64,000 bases of DNA. It comes from Rallus limicola. Taxonomy: Eukaryota; Chordata; Aves; Gruiformes; Rallidae. Position numbers and translations under genes: made by a program. The stretch covers positions 231,001 through 295,000 of the forward strand of contig JAKCOZ010000060.1 of assembly GCA_022605955.1 (NCBI GenBank), in the 5' to 3' direction. Shown piece by piece: positions 39,430-51,800 of the stretch; positions within the stretch are counted from its first letter, which is position 1, and each line of letters opens with the position of its first letter. The notes beneath the pieces were generated by a model that was given only the letters and a program-made list of their open reading frames with translations, ran no database searches and was not told the DNA's origin.

Positions 39430-39680
39430 GGACCATGCTGGGTGATTTGCTGTGAGGAGCTACACCTGGAAGCTTGGTAACTCTGAAATGGGGAGCTGAC
39501 TTGTGGCTGGTTAGTATTCTTACTGAAGGCCTGGTGGATTGGGCGTTAATTTTGTCGTGCAGTGTCCATCACAACAAGGAAAGATGGGAAACGTTTGGCG
39601 ACTTGCCAGGGTTAACAGGCAGAGGAGATGGACTTGATGATCCTTACTGGTCCCTTCCAACTCAGTATATTCTGATTGCT
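39430..39680 (+). mobile_element. Retroelement with CR1-like 3' terminus, family uncertain
   Basis: The right end, about 39620-39680, reads 'ggacttgatgatccttactg' and 'gtcccttccaactcagtata', then 'ttctgattg', the style of CR1 3' ends. The part upstream (39430-39615) does not resemble the CR1 bodies elsewhere in this window. It could be a more distant CR1 subfamily, a SINE that borrowed a CR1 tail, or part of an LTR-type repeat. The 120-codon frame covering it (39474-39836) is not protein-like. Confidence 0.5.
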
Positions 39681-41855
39681 GCATTGATAGGCTTGCTGAG
39701 GAGCCCCCCTTTAAGAAGCAAGAAACTTCTCTTCCAAACTGTCTTTCATAAAAGAAATATTGCCAGAGCCACAATGGCAAGCAGAAAAATACCAGGACAA
39801 ATTGATCTATTATGTCTGAAGTTCATACTATTTTAAGCCATTCAGTCCTCTTAAGCTAGTTTAGGGTGCATAACCCATTGTCCTTTTTAGTTCCCTGCTT
39901 CTGCACTTCTGGCTTCTACTCACAGAAATAAAGCATTTGATGTATTTGAACTATAATATATCGCACTTATCTGTTAGATACATATGAGCTATTCTGTGTG
40001 TCAAAGGATCATCAGTTTAGCTAAGAACAAATTAATAGTTAATGGTACTACAAGTGCTTTTTACCTACTTTTAAATGTATTAGTCCCTTAATAATCTTAC
40101 TGTCCGGAGGCTACTTGCCAAAACAGTATTAGATAGAAGTATTATGAAAAGTACAAATAAATTATATCTGTGGAATCTGTGCAGTATTAACTATTAAAAA
40201 ACTAATATATTTGGAACAAACGGGGTGCAGCACACTCTTCTATTATTATATATGTGTATATAATTTTTAAGCTACTTAAAAGGTTATTCTACTACACTTT
40301 ATAGTACAAAATATATGGAAGACAGTAGAATTTAACTATAAAACCAAACACCAGCTTAGATTGTTCCAGTGCAGTTTCATACTCAGCTTTTAGATGTAAT
40401 TCACTATTACCTGAAAAAAAAAAAACATGTGGTAGAAATCCTTTTGAACTGGAATCCAATTTTTTTTTATGAAACTCATGTCCCAACTAAACATCAGTCA
40501 AATCTCAACATTTTATAGTCCTAGCTCAAAGCACTACTTCACAGTTAAATACCTAGAATTTCATTTTGAAGTTGCAAGTAGTAGATACCTAATTTTTGTA
40601 TATTACTTACACTGCCTTGGACAATAATAAACGTCAAAATTAGAAATATAGAGGTGCATTAATTCTGTTGGTGTTTTTTTTTAAAGAGCAGGAACAGTTA
40701 TAAAATGAATCTGTAAGGCTTGCTGACCAGATCATTCACCATGCTGAGACACTTCAAAAGTCATCTGGAAATCAACAAATCTCTAAATTTAACTTAGGGC
40801 GTTGTAAGGTAAAGTTTGCCTGAATAATAGAAAAGCTTAAATATATGTTAACTTCAAATAAATTTTAGAGAACAATGAAATTGCTGGTGGTAGCTGTTAC
40901 CTCCAGGGAAATTAATCTTCATATTTTGAACAGTGTATTAAGACCATAAATACAGAACAAGATTTTCTACAGAAAATTGAAAAACAGGAAGGAGAAAAAA
41001 AAACAACCAGATTTGATGGGCAGTGTGTGCAAGGGTTTCTTAAACATCTAACATTAGGCTGGCTGTACCTGAAGGAAACAAAACTGCTACAGACAACTCC
41101 ACATGTCAAACTTCCCATGGCTGGTGAGAGCACTGAAATGCTTCAAGCCTATAAATTTAATGACCTAAACTAATTTCATAAGAATGACCATAACCACCAC
41201 AAAATGAATCTTGCTAGAAATTAATTTAAATTTCTGGGCATTCTGAATAACGACTATACTAATTTTAAAAATGCTTTTTTTTCTGCCTTATAGAGGGCAT
41301 AACACAGAAAAAGTCTTTGGCAAATGTATAAATATGCAAACTCAGCTTACATCACTTCAGAACAGTGCAATAGAATGAATAATTAAAATTAATTGAATAG
41401 TTTTCTAGGAAGACCAAAGACTTTTGTGTGCAATTGTTGGTCTTCTCAGTAGGACCATTTGCCACTTCACTGAAAAAAAGGTAAGTCCTATGTTACAGAA
41501 AGAAGCATACAACTAGAAAAAATATCCTGATGACTTCCACTGTTGAACATGACTTTATGTGTAAAGCAATTAATTAACTGAGAATGAAGTGATATGAATG
41601 AAATATCGTAGAAACTGTTCTGATCCCATAGGTAGTAACTGAATTGTAGAAAACTGGGTGCTGTACAAAACATAAATTTAGTTCCTGGAAGGTTTATTTA
41701 AACCTATTACTTTTCTGAAAGGAATGAATCAAGCCAGATTTGTGATTAATATCAGACATTCTCCATATATTTTAGATTCCTGCAAAGTAATCCTTTTAAA
41801 AAAATTAATTAAATCTCTTCAAAAATTGAGCATTTTAATATATTGGTTATGGAGT
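39681..41855. other. Anonymous non-coding stretch
   Basis: About 2.2 kb of AT-rich sequence. Short A- and T-runs occur (near 40416-40427 and 40458-40469). Minus-strand frames of 60-73 codons have no domain. No gene or transposon is seen. Confidence 0.65.
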
Positions 41856-42965
41856 AGGTCATCTTGACTGCCATCATGCAACATGTACAGGACAACTAGG
41901 CATTCAGGCTCAGTCATGGGTTCATGAAAGGCAGGTCCAACTTGACTGCTCTGATCTCCTTCTATGACAAGGTGACCAGCTTAATGGATATGGGAAAGGC
42001 TGTGGATGTTGTCTATCTGGCCTTCAACAAAGCCTTTGACATCATTTCCCACATCATTCTCCTGGAGAAACTGGCTGCTCATGACTTGGGCAGGCATATT
42101 CTTCACTGGGTAAAAAAATGTCTGTAAGGCTGGACCCAAAGAGTTGTGATCATGGAGATAAATCCAGGTGGTGGCTGCTCACCAGTGGTGTTTCCAAGGG
42201 CTTCGTACTGTCACCAGTTCTCTTGAATATCTTTATCAGTGGTCTGGACGAGGGGTTCAAGGGCACTCTCAGTAAGCTGACAGATGACACCAAGTCAGAC
42301 TGAAATGTTAGTCATTTCAGGACATCAGGGGTCTACAGAGGGATCTGGACAGGCTAGATCATGGGCCAAGACCAACTATGGGGGTCAAAAAGACTCAGTG
42401 CTGAGTCCTGTACTTGTGTCACTACAACGTCAGACAGTGCTGCAGGCTTGGGGCAGAGTGGCTGAAGTCCTGCCCATCAGAAAAAGACCTGGAGGTGTTG
42501 ATTAACAGCCAACTGAACGTGAGCCTGCCATGTGCCCAGGTGGCCAAGAAGGCCAAGAGCATCCTGTCCTGTATTAGGAATGGTGTGGCCAGCAGGTCCG
42601 GGGCAGTGATGGTCTCCCTGTACTGGGCACTGGTGAGGCCACCCCTTGAGTACTGGGTTCAAGTTTGGGTCCCTCAATACCAGAAGGACATTGAGGTGCT
42701 GGAGTGGGTCCAGAGAAGGGCAGTGAAGTGGTGAAGTGTCTGGAGCACAAATCTGATGGGGAGCAGCTGAGGGACCTGGAGCTGTTCAGCCAGGAGGAGG
42801 CTGAGGGGAGACCTGATGTCTCTCTGCAGCTGCCAGGAAGGAGGATGGGGCCAGGTGGGGGCTGGTCTCTTCTCCCAAGTAACAAATGACAGGATGAGAG
42901 AAAACAGCATTGTGTTGTGTTAGATGAGGTTTAAATTGGATATGAGGAAATGATTGTATAGTTTC
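41856..42965 (+). pseudogene. CR1 ORF2 reverse-transcriptase copy, about 1.1 kb, frameshifted and lacking its 3' UTR
   Basis: A plus-strand CR1 internal fragment covering most of the reverse-transcriptase region. It starts with 'HGFMKGRSNLTALISFYDKV', then 'VYLAFNKAFDIISH' near 42011-42052. The aspartate expected after YL in this motif is alanine here, which by itself predicts an inactive enzyme. A frame change follows, with '[19 protein letters not shown]' and LTDDT at 42277-42291, where the catalytic DD pair survives. A second frame change leads to '[20 protein letters not shown]', '[20 protein letters not shown]' and 'GLFSQVTNDRMREN'. Stops occur after 42127, 42303 and 42734. The copy fades out near 'tttaaattggatatgagga' before the 3' UTR and octamer tail, so the 3' end was lost after insertion. 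Confidence 0.93.
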
Positions 42966-45900
42966 AAAGTCTTTGGATTTTGACCTTAGATGAAAAACTA
43001 ATGCTTTACCCCCTAAAGCTCAAACCTGTACCAACATTTTAACCTCCAGTTGAACAGTTCAGCAAGGCAAAAGGAGGCATTAGGTTTACTTTAGAAGTCA
43101 TAAATATTTATCATGATCACAATAATGATATTCTTTTAAAAGAATAGGTTAGCAAATTATTGTAGCAGGGTGAACTTCCCTCCCATATCACATCAATGTG
43201 TGCTGGACATCATGCAACCCAAGATTATTCATAATACACAAATAGTGATATGTATTAGGCTACATTAAATAGGTTCAGCTGACCTCTTAATATTTCAGTG
43301 CCTTACAACATCCCTGCTTTCAAGAGTGATTAGTATGTCTTGGTCTCTATCACAATTTTGTTGACTACTAGTACAGAACCAAAATATTTTGTGTCCAAAA
43401 TTTTACAAAATTGAGATGGAGCTGTAAGTATTTGGTCCTCTTCTAATACTTCACTTCCTCCCTACAGCTCCAAGTTCTTCATTGAATTCTACTTTTGGGA
43501 TACTCATCTCTCAACAGTCGTCTTACCCTGCTTTGGTGACTCAATGATCAGGACGATCAGGTGACCCAGGGCCTTTTTCCAGCATAGTTCATATTTCAGT
43601 AACTTTCCAGGTCTCCTGACAACGCACCTACTTTACAGATACGAGATGACAAAAGCTAGGTTTAAATGAATTAGCTCGGGTCAGCAGTTCAGTTGTAGCA
43701 GCCCAGTATGAACTCATTTATTCTGGTTGTCCGCAAATGGGGTGTCATTCCTTAAGTCTCCTGAAGGAGAAAATAATTCTTTCCTTTATTTATTTATTTA
43801 TTTTTAGTAGTCACAGGCCTTCCAAACAAGCAACTAAAGGAGGAAAAGGTCTTTTAGAAGCATCTGTGTTAGTGCAAATAGTAGAGAAAATGTCAACCTT
43901 AGAACTGAAAAAAATAAACCCTACTGTTGCATCAGCATGACACTATGCCTTCCCTTTTACCCCAGTGCAATGCCATATCATATGCTGTGCTTACATTGCT
44001 CTAAAGACACAGTTTTGCCCAGCCCAAAATTGGGGCCCACAGCAAAACAAGGTTATTCCGTGAAACCCCAAGATCTCTCTCAGCATTCTCTCTGTGCAGA
44101 TGAATTCTTAGGGATTCAGATCCACAAATGACTACAAAGAAAAATCCTTCCTAGATGGGTCAGTTTTGAAAACTCTCTTTTCCCTAACTCTCTTTCTCCC
44201 TTCTTTAGATGACTCACTACAAGGAAGTGCTAATCATTAGCTATTTAGAATGAGTATATTATAAAAAATGTATGGATGATCCCAATTCAGAAGAGTTTGA
44301 TCCTAGTACATGTTTGCAAGATTATATTAGTAAGGGCAGAAAGTGGTGGAAAAGTTGTGTTAGTAGTTAAACTATCTGAAAACATACTTTTTCTTTCACA
44401 TTCTGCTACATAACTGTAGCAAAACCAGAATGTAAATATGCAATGACCACACAAACTCACAGAAGTCCTAAATAAATGTGTTGGTTAGGTGTAGGACAGG
44501 TAGCTGAAATATCTGTATGAACAAGGCTACACTTTGTGAAGTCCAATTATTTTTTTCACTTAAATCAGTTCAAGAGCAGCCAGGCATCTGTAATAAGGAC
44601 AGGACAGAGGGTAAAAGCAGAATTATTGGCACTGCAGATGGTCACCTACAGCTGATGTACAGAGGGCAGACATCCATTCTCATGTCTCCAGACCTCTCTG
44701 TAACACCTGACATTTTCAAACATGAGATATTGCCTGCCTCAGAGAGGTGGCAGTAGTTCAGATATGTATTACAAAGCGATGCGAGTTCCTGCTGGATCTG
44801 GTCACCCTGAGGGTAGTGATGGAAAATTGCCTCTCTGCCAGCAGGTTTCGTCTTTCTCATTCTCCATATTAGATGTCTCTAGGAAACGCCACTTCAGAAA
44901 CCCAACAACTCAGCAGACGAGGTTCCATGAGCTAAGGAGACCTGTCTTCTCAAAGGTGCTCTTCTTCCAAGTATTTAGTGCTCAGGGACCAGGTTAAGTA
45001 AAATTACAGAGCAGGGGCTGTTTTTCCTGGATGTTTACATCCAGTGAGAAGCAGGAGAGAAAGCACTCTCTTGGATTCAGTTCAGACTATCAAACGTGCA
45101 TGGTAACAGAAATTAAAGCACTCAAAAAACTTCCACATCTGCCACCTGAAGGCAACACTTATTGTCTCTCCCTGTTCCCCCCTATTGTCATTGGCATAAA
45201 CACTCAGTGGAAAGTGTCTATGATATTAAAGAAGCAAATCCTACCCAAACAAAATAATATATAATACACACACAATGTTTATTCCTGAAGGAAAGGGCAA
45301 ATAAAATAATGGACAGCAGCTGACACATTAGCCATTTTACCCAATGAATGGTAGGGGTCAAATACTATAGGTATGTGGACTATAAAAACAACCTGAATGG
45401 TTTAATGAATAGGAGATAGATATATATATATATGTATATATGTATGTATACATATGTATATATGTACATATTTATGTATATATGTATGTATATATATGTA
45501 CATATGTGTGTATATATATGTATATATGTACATATATATGTATATATGTATATATGTGTACATCTAGAATATATATATGTATACATATATGTGTATATAT
45601 ATGTGTGTATATATATGTATACATATAAGTATATATACTTGATGTTGAATATGTCATTGCCTTTTGACTCTTGAAGAATGAATATACCAAACTCTAAGAA
45701 TAAACGAGAAATACATAGTCTAGAGAAGCCAATACATAAAGACATAAAATAAATAATTTAAAATTAAAGGGGTATTTTTGCACAGATTACACAATAATCC
45801 AGTTATTTTTGCTTTAATAATAAAGCACACCTTTTTCTTTTAGATTTCTATTGAAAAAGTTTTAAGGTTTTGAAAATGTTTGGAAGAGGCAGAGATTATG

Positions 45901-46029
45901 ACATTTAAATCTGAAGAAATATAGGACATTTAAGGCAAAGAAACTATATCTATCTTTGAAAACATAAAAGAACAGGAGAGACTGGGGACTACACATGAGT
46001 CTAATGTCAAGAACTCTATTGAAAAACAT
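42966..46029. other. Anonymous non-coding stretch
   Basis: About 3 kb with no supported gene. A (TTTA)n run lies at 43785-43805. Frames at 44517-44756, 44722-44997 and 45031-45264 (77-91 codons) have no domain. The TA/TG repeat at 45419-45638 is listed separately. Confidence 0.65.
45419..45638. repeat. 220-bp alternating TA/TG/CA repeat
   Basis: About 220 bp of TATA, TATG, TACA and TGTG units in almost unbroken purine-pyrimidine alternation. The main breaks are near 45470 ('atttat'), near 45562-45570 ('catctagaat') and near 45627 ('ataagt'). Several open frames on both strands read it as Met/Tyr/Ile/His/Thr/Val runs and are artefacts of the repeat. Confidence 0.95.
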
Positions 46030-47015
46030 CTGACATGCTTTCTGGCCTGGGTCAAATGCCATTCAGTAGTTTCATTAATGGCATAAACAACAGAATAAAT
46101 AGTATATTTACTGAATTTGCAGATGACACCGAACTGAGGAGCTGGTTGTTAAAATTCATAAAAAGAACAGAATTTAAAAAAATCCTGAAAAGCTGAAGAC
46201 TCATCTGAGGGGAAAAAATACAGGGAACTAGTCAGGAAGGACAAGTATAAGGTCATAATTCAAACAGAAGAAACAGGTTACTCACAGAACAGGAAAACAG
46301 ATACAGAATCATAGAATCATGGAGTGCTTTGGGTTGGAAAGGACCTTAAAGGTCATCAAATTCCAATCCCCTTCTACAGGCAGGGACACCTTTCACTAGG
46401 CCAGGCTGCTCAAAGTCCCATCCAGCCTGGCCTTGAACACCTCCAGGGAGGGGCAGCCACCACTTCCCTGGGTGTTCCCATGTCTTACCATGCTCTTAGT
46501 GAAGAATTTCTGCGCTATAGAAAAGAATCTAGAAGTTATAGCTGATCATGAGGTAGCTATGAATCTATGTCCTGGTCTTCTGGAAAAGGCAAAAACTATT
46601 TTGTAATGCAGGAAGCAGAGAATAAGTTGCAAGATGTAAAGTAGCCTTCAGTAGTTGTGGACATTGATCAGTGTACCATCCATGCTTTAAGATGCCATCA
46701 GTTAGCAAGGGTATGACCAAGTAGAGTGTCTGGAGGAGAAAGATGAGAGGGATCAGAGGCCTACCTGACAAATATTTGATCAGTCCTGAAAAAAGACTGA
46801 CAGAAATGGAGTGGAAAGATTATAATAACTTTCAAATGTGCAGAAACCTGTTACAAAAAAAGGCAGGGGCTCATGTGTATGAAAAAGGAGGCAAAGTTGG
46901 ACATTGGGAAAAATGTACTAATGCAGAGGTAGTGCATCAGTGGAACAGAGAGAGAATGCATTTTATTTTTATCATTGGAAACCTTTACAGATGAGTTAGA
47001 CAAGTATCCATTGGA
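46030..47015 (+). mobile_element. Ancient diverged CR1 LINE, split by a younger insertion
   Basis: A plus-strand, strongly decayed CR1 of an older type than the other copies. The left part (46030-46302) reads 'FINGINNRINSIFTEFADDT', with the FADDT box at 46116-46130, and then 'KDKYKVIIQTEETGYS'. After the inserted minus-strand CR1 (46303-46514) the old element resumes with 'EKNLEVIADHEVAMNL'. It continues through the 'kmirgl'-like and 'kvghwek'-like parts of the ORF2 end to 'aacctttacagatgagttag' and 'acaagtatccattgg', close to the ends of crocodilian/turtle-type CR1. The 3' tail is no longer clear. Stops and frame changes abolish coding. Confidence 0.75.
46303..46514 (-). mobile_element. Younger CR1 3' end nested in the ancient CR1
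   Basis: The reverse complement of a typical avian CR1 end, about 210 bp: 'acagaatcatagaatcatgg', 'gggttggaaaggaccttaaa', 'ccaggctgctcaaagtccca', 'ggccttgaacacctccaggg', up to 'gtgaagaatttctgcg'. The left edge is clear. The right edge is judged from where the older element's reading resumes ('gaaaagaatctagaagttat'). It is much closer to the avian consensus than its host element, so it inserted later. Confidence 0.92.
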
Positions 47016-48782
47016 AATATTGATGTATTTGTGGCCCAGTAGAATGCACTATGCAGCATTTTAGGCTCTCTTACAGCTTTGTAATTAACCTTCAGTGGAC
47101 TCTAACTCCAGTGACTCTTTTTTAATTATCTTAGGCTGCAGAAAATGAAGGTTTTTGAATCTCAAGACCTACTATGAATCTCAACATTATCTTCCAAAAA
47201 GACAGTTTAAGTAGCAGTTAGGTAAGAGGATGAATTTTACCAAACTTGTACAGTGTTGGACTTGTAGAAGTGCAAGTGGATAAGAGTAGCAGTCACACAG
47301 ATAGAAAAAGTCTGAAAAAGCAGGAAAGGACTAGTCTGTTCTTAAACAGAGTTATCTTCAGTTCACCTAAGCAAAGAAAGTTCTCTGTGTCTAGAATAAC
47401 CTCAGCAAAAAGTATGAATAATTATACATGAATAAAAGGAGAGATTCGACCCAGACTGTCATAATTAAAAGAACAAAGAAGCAGGGGCTTGCTAGCAGGA
47501 ATTCTCTGGGCTCTAGTAGCTTAAAGTTTAAAGAGCTTCATAAGTTGAAACACTTGAAGAGCAGTTTACCCAGAATATCTGTTGTAAAATGCGTAGAACA
47601 AAAAGTTCAAATCATCACAAGAGAAAACCCCCAATGAAACAAAATATAATTTTGAAAGAAACAAAAGTAGGAAAGTAGCAAAGAAAATAAAACAAAAACA
47701 AAACCAGGAAGATGAACTAGCCAGGGTTCATTAATTTCTGTCAAAAATATCTAATGTAGGTATGTATAATGAAAACTCAGAAAAGGAAAACTCTGCATGA
47801 CTGCAAGAATGTGGATTCTGATGGGAAATATGTAGGATGTTTAACAAATCCTTGCTGAATTTCTGGCAAATACAGTTATTTCTTTAACTGTAAACCCTTG
47901 AAGTACATTTCAAAATATGAACATTTCTGATTTTTATCAGTCTGCAAACATATCCAGTGTCTAGGAGTCCATATCAGGTGCATTAAAATTCAAATTTACG
48001 TCTTTAGATTCCTTAAGAACTTCATTTAAAAAAAAATACATTTAGGAATATCCATTATCCTATAATTCCAAATGACAAGTTTTCCAAGAAATGGAAAAAG
48101 AAAATGAGAATGGAAACGTAAAGATGGAAAAGGTAGTATAAGGGATCCAAACTATAGTCCAAAACAAGGTAAAAATGCATAATGCATGGAATAAAAAAAC
48201 CTCCCACTTTTTAAAGCTGCGACATTTTAATATCACTATACTAAAAGTAGTCTGAACAAGTTGAAATGCAAAAAACCTAATACAGCAAGGGAAACACTAA
48301 CGCCTTTTAAAGGATCAGATAGCCCAAATTGCTTCAAATCACAATAAGGCAAAGTTCGTTAGATTTATATAATTTATTTCCAATCCCACATTGCCACAGC
48401 ACCACAAAATCAGTTCAGCATCTCCCAGATATCGATATTTGTCACTGACAACTTCACTGATGTAGACGGAAGAACTTGTTAGAAACAGTGTTTTAGAAGC
48501 AACACCATCTTGGTCACCAACCCATAACCCTTCCCACCTCCCCACCTTTCTTTTCCCCTGAGCAACGATGGATACAAACATCAACATAAGTTCATTTTTT
48601 TCCCCAGTTGAACTTATCTTGTCTTGTAACATGATTTCCCCTCACCCCTTCCTTATGAAAATCCAATTAGAAATTCCCCTCTGTCTTAAGATAGTTTTTA
48701 ATCTCTACTAATATTGATTATTTTCTACAATGCCAAGTCTAATGTGGAACTCTTGTAGGAGGAGGAGAAACAGTCCTCCAGT
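47016..48782. other. Anonymous non-coding stretch
   Basis: About 1.8 kb, A-rich on the plus strand around 47640-47710. Frames of 60-97 codons (47246-47431, 47428-47637, 48339-48632 minus) show no recognisable domain. Confidence 0.65.
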
Positions 48783-48862
48783 CACAAAATCACAGAATGC
48801 TTTGGGTTGGAAGGGACCTCAAAAATCACTCAGTTCCAACCCTCCTGGGTAATGCATCTCCT
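48783..48862 (-). mobile_element. CR1 LINE, short 3' end
   Basis: The reverse complement of a CR1 end: 'aaaatcacagaatgctttgg', 'gttggaagggacctcaaaaa', 'ttccaaccctcctgggtaa'. It is about 80 bp and severely 5'-truncated. Confidence 0.9.
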
Positions 48863-51800
48863 GTGCCATTCAACTGATGGTCTGTTTTTGTGAAGTGTTT
48901 CTCCCAGCCTTTGCCTATGCCCAGGGATACTCAGCTAGAGGCATTTCCCCCTGTGATGCCATGGTCCTTCTGAGCAATCAGGATGGCAGCTCTGTCTGCC
49001 CAATGCCACCCCCCAAGTCACAAGAGAAAACTCTTCCATTTTGTTCCAGGAAATGCCTTTTGGAAAGGGTGGTCTTGGTATTTGCTGAAGAGTGTCTATA
49101 AATAGCCTTTTACCAACTAGTCAATGGATTTTAGATTGTAGCTGGTGATATTTTTCTTCTCCTAAAAATATTTATGAAGGTTGGCATGAAATGCAAGTTG
49201 TCTAGTCCCTGGCATGTATTCTTCGCCAGTTGGCCTACTTATCATGAGGGCAAATATATCACCAGATAAATGGACCCAGGCAGGACACATCTTGCACAAA
49301 AATGAAGGCTTGGATGTGTTTGCTTTAAGTGCAAGCCAACATTTTGATGGTGGCACCTGAGTGCAATTCTACAGCATGGCATTGATACCTAGCGTATGTC
49401 TGTGTTGGCTTAAAACATCTTCAGAACTGTATTTAGACACCTGTGATTTAAAAAGGAGGGTAGGTTTGGCTTCTGGAAGAGAGGCTTGGGCAGCCATATC
49501 TTGATTTCAGCTCTACTTGCTATTATTGTCTACTAAAAGAAGCCTGCATAGACAGTTCTAAAAGATTTCTTCTGGGCATTATGCATTTTGAATGAGGAGA
49601 GTTTCAGATTACCAAGTACATTAAACATCACCTCCTAAAACTCACACATCTTTTGGGTAACAGTGGTAAACCTTGTGGAAAGGGTTAAGATTCAGGTGGA
49701 AATGTGAAGGCAGCACACATCTTGCAGTGCTCTGTGCAGAACCCCACCAAGACAAGCTACATAGCCAAAGTCTCAGACCAATATTCCTTTCATAAGATGT
49801 GATGTATCCTATCTGCCTGTATGTTTTCCTTAAGACATGCTCAGGTGTTGATAAATAGGAAGGTTTCAAAATATTTTTAGAAATAGCTAAATAATCTGCT
49901 TCGCACTCAAAACAATATTTAAAAGGTATCCAACTTCAAGACTACCTATTTTCATATATCACACACAGCGTGGTGATGCATCCATAACTGTTTAGTTAGC
50001 ATGGCAACAAAGGATGCATGTTTCATGATTTATAATGAATGAAAGAGGAGAATCCCTGGAGGGAAATAATTACTGAGAATGGAAGTTTTGAGCATAACAA
50101 GAAAAGTGTTTAAAATTTTCTAAGAAAGATACTTCTTGGTGCTATGAAGTGTAGCTGAGCATTTTTGGGTTCTTTACAGGGCAAAGAGTTGCCTGATTAT
50201 TATGGAATAAGACTAAGAGAGGGTCTTTTTTTAATGGAAATTTTGTACATTCTGATGCTATAAAAAGCAACATAAGAGACATAGCAGGCAGGAGAACTGC
50301 TAATGTATCTTAATAGTGTTTAAGGACTATGCAAATTTAGGGCTTCAGAAAGGTGGCCAGACTGAAACAACGAAATGCTGAAATGCCACCATTGAACAGA
50401 GTTATATAGCAGGGCCAGAGGGAAGTACACCGTGACCTCGCTATGGTATGTCAGAAGGATTTAATTTTTTCCCTTCTAATTAAAGAAACCAACACTTAAC
50501 ATACTTTCTCAGATCCATAATACTGGTTCAAAGTCACATTGGGAGGGTCCAAGATCCTGGATCAAACCAGCACAACTTGATCCAGGTGCATCATGAATGT
50601 CTCTAAGGGCAGAGATGTAAACACCTCCTGGCTATCCTGTTTAGGCATTGTACTATCCACCCAGGGAATACAAGTATTTCTGTTGATCTGTTCTCTTCCA
50701 TTTGGCTAATAGTGGAAGGTGACTATGCCGGTCGAGCATGATTTGTGCTTGGAAAAGGCAAGTGAGTATGTACTGCACGAACGTGGATTGTAAACAACCA
50801 TGCTCCTTCATCTTCCCAGGGGCTGAGGAGAGGCCAACCATCCACATTTCCTCAAGTCAACATTTGCTTTCTTAAGCTACGATATTAGCCTCTGTTTTCA
50901 TTCATTTGCGGACATAAATAAACAAAATAAATTCAAAAAATGTGATTCCAATCATCATCCCAGGGAGAGAACAGGAAGATAAAATGAAGCAGCAGTATTT
51001 TTACTTCTCCAAATTGAGCACTGAACATCTATATCAACTCCTTCTCCTTAAAACACTGAGGGAAAAGTTACAAATTTTCCTCTGACATCTTTGCATTTCC
51101 CACTGGTGTTTTGTATCTCAGAAGTTAACATACCTTACATACCAGGACATCCTATATTTTACAGTTGCTATGGCAATTGCTAATTGGATATTGATTAGAA
51201 GAGTAAGTAGTGTTCTAAAAAAGCTATGCAATTAGCTACACAACCCTAAGGATATCTAGAGCGTTATTAACATATGCACTTTCGCTTTGAAAAATTTCTG
51301 TATCATCATTGCTTTCAGGTTATCAAACACTTGCTGTCTGAATCTAACCCATTTTCAAAGCTTTGCACCTCTGAGCAGCCACATCCCAGTTTTCACATGC
51401 AGATCTGACACTAGCTGAACTACTGCAGGATGGAGTTCAGTGTTAATAAACAGGTTGTTCTTTCTGTGAAGATGCAAAGAGATGTCATTATGGGACTGTT
51501 AAACATATTTTGCTCAGGGACACATGAAGCTCTAAATAAGAAAATTTTCAAAGGAGTCAAGAGAAGCTCAGACTTTCCTTGAAATCAAGTGACTAGTGAT
51601 TTGTAATTAGTAAGTGCCTGCCTCCTGGCCTTCCTAAAGTCAACAAGGACATCTCATTTCTTCCCAGCTGGTCAGGATTTGCTCATGAGAGAGGGATCAT
51701 GGAAGAAGAGAGGGGATCAAACGGCATCCAAAACCGCACAAATTCTCATTATCTACTGAGCAAAAGGACATTTCACTCAGTTTCAATAGTAAGGTGCAAA

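Noticed and set aside
42414..42910. Overlapping minus-strand frames of 66-103 codons
   Set aside because: They are antisense readings of the plus-strand CR1 ORF2 copy.
45380..45745. 121-codon minus-strand and 80-codon plus-strand frames of Tyr/Ile/His/Met repeats
   Set aside because: They are direct translations of the TA/TG microsatellite.
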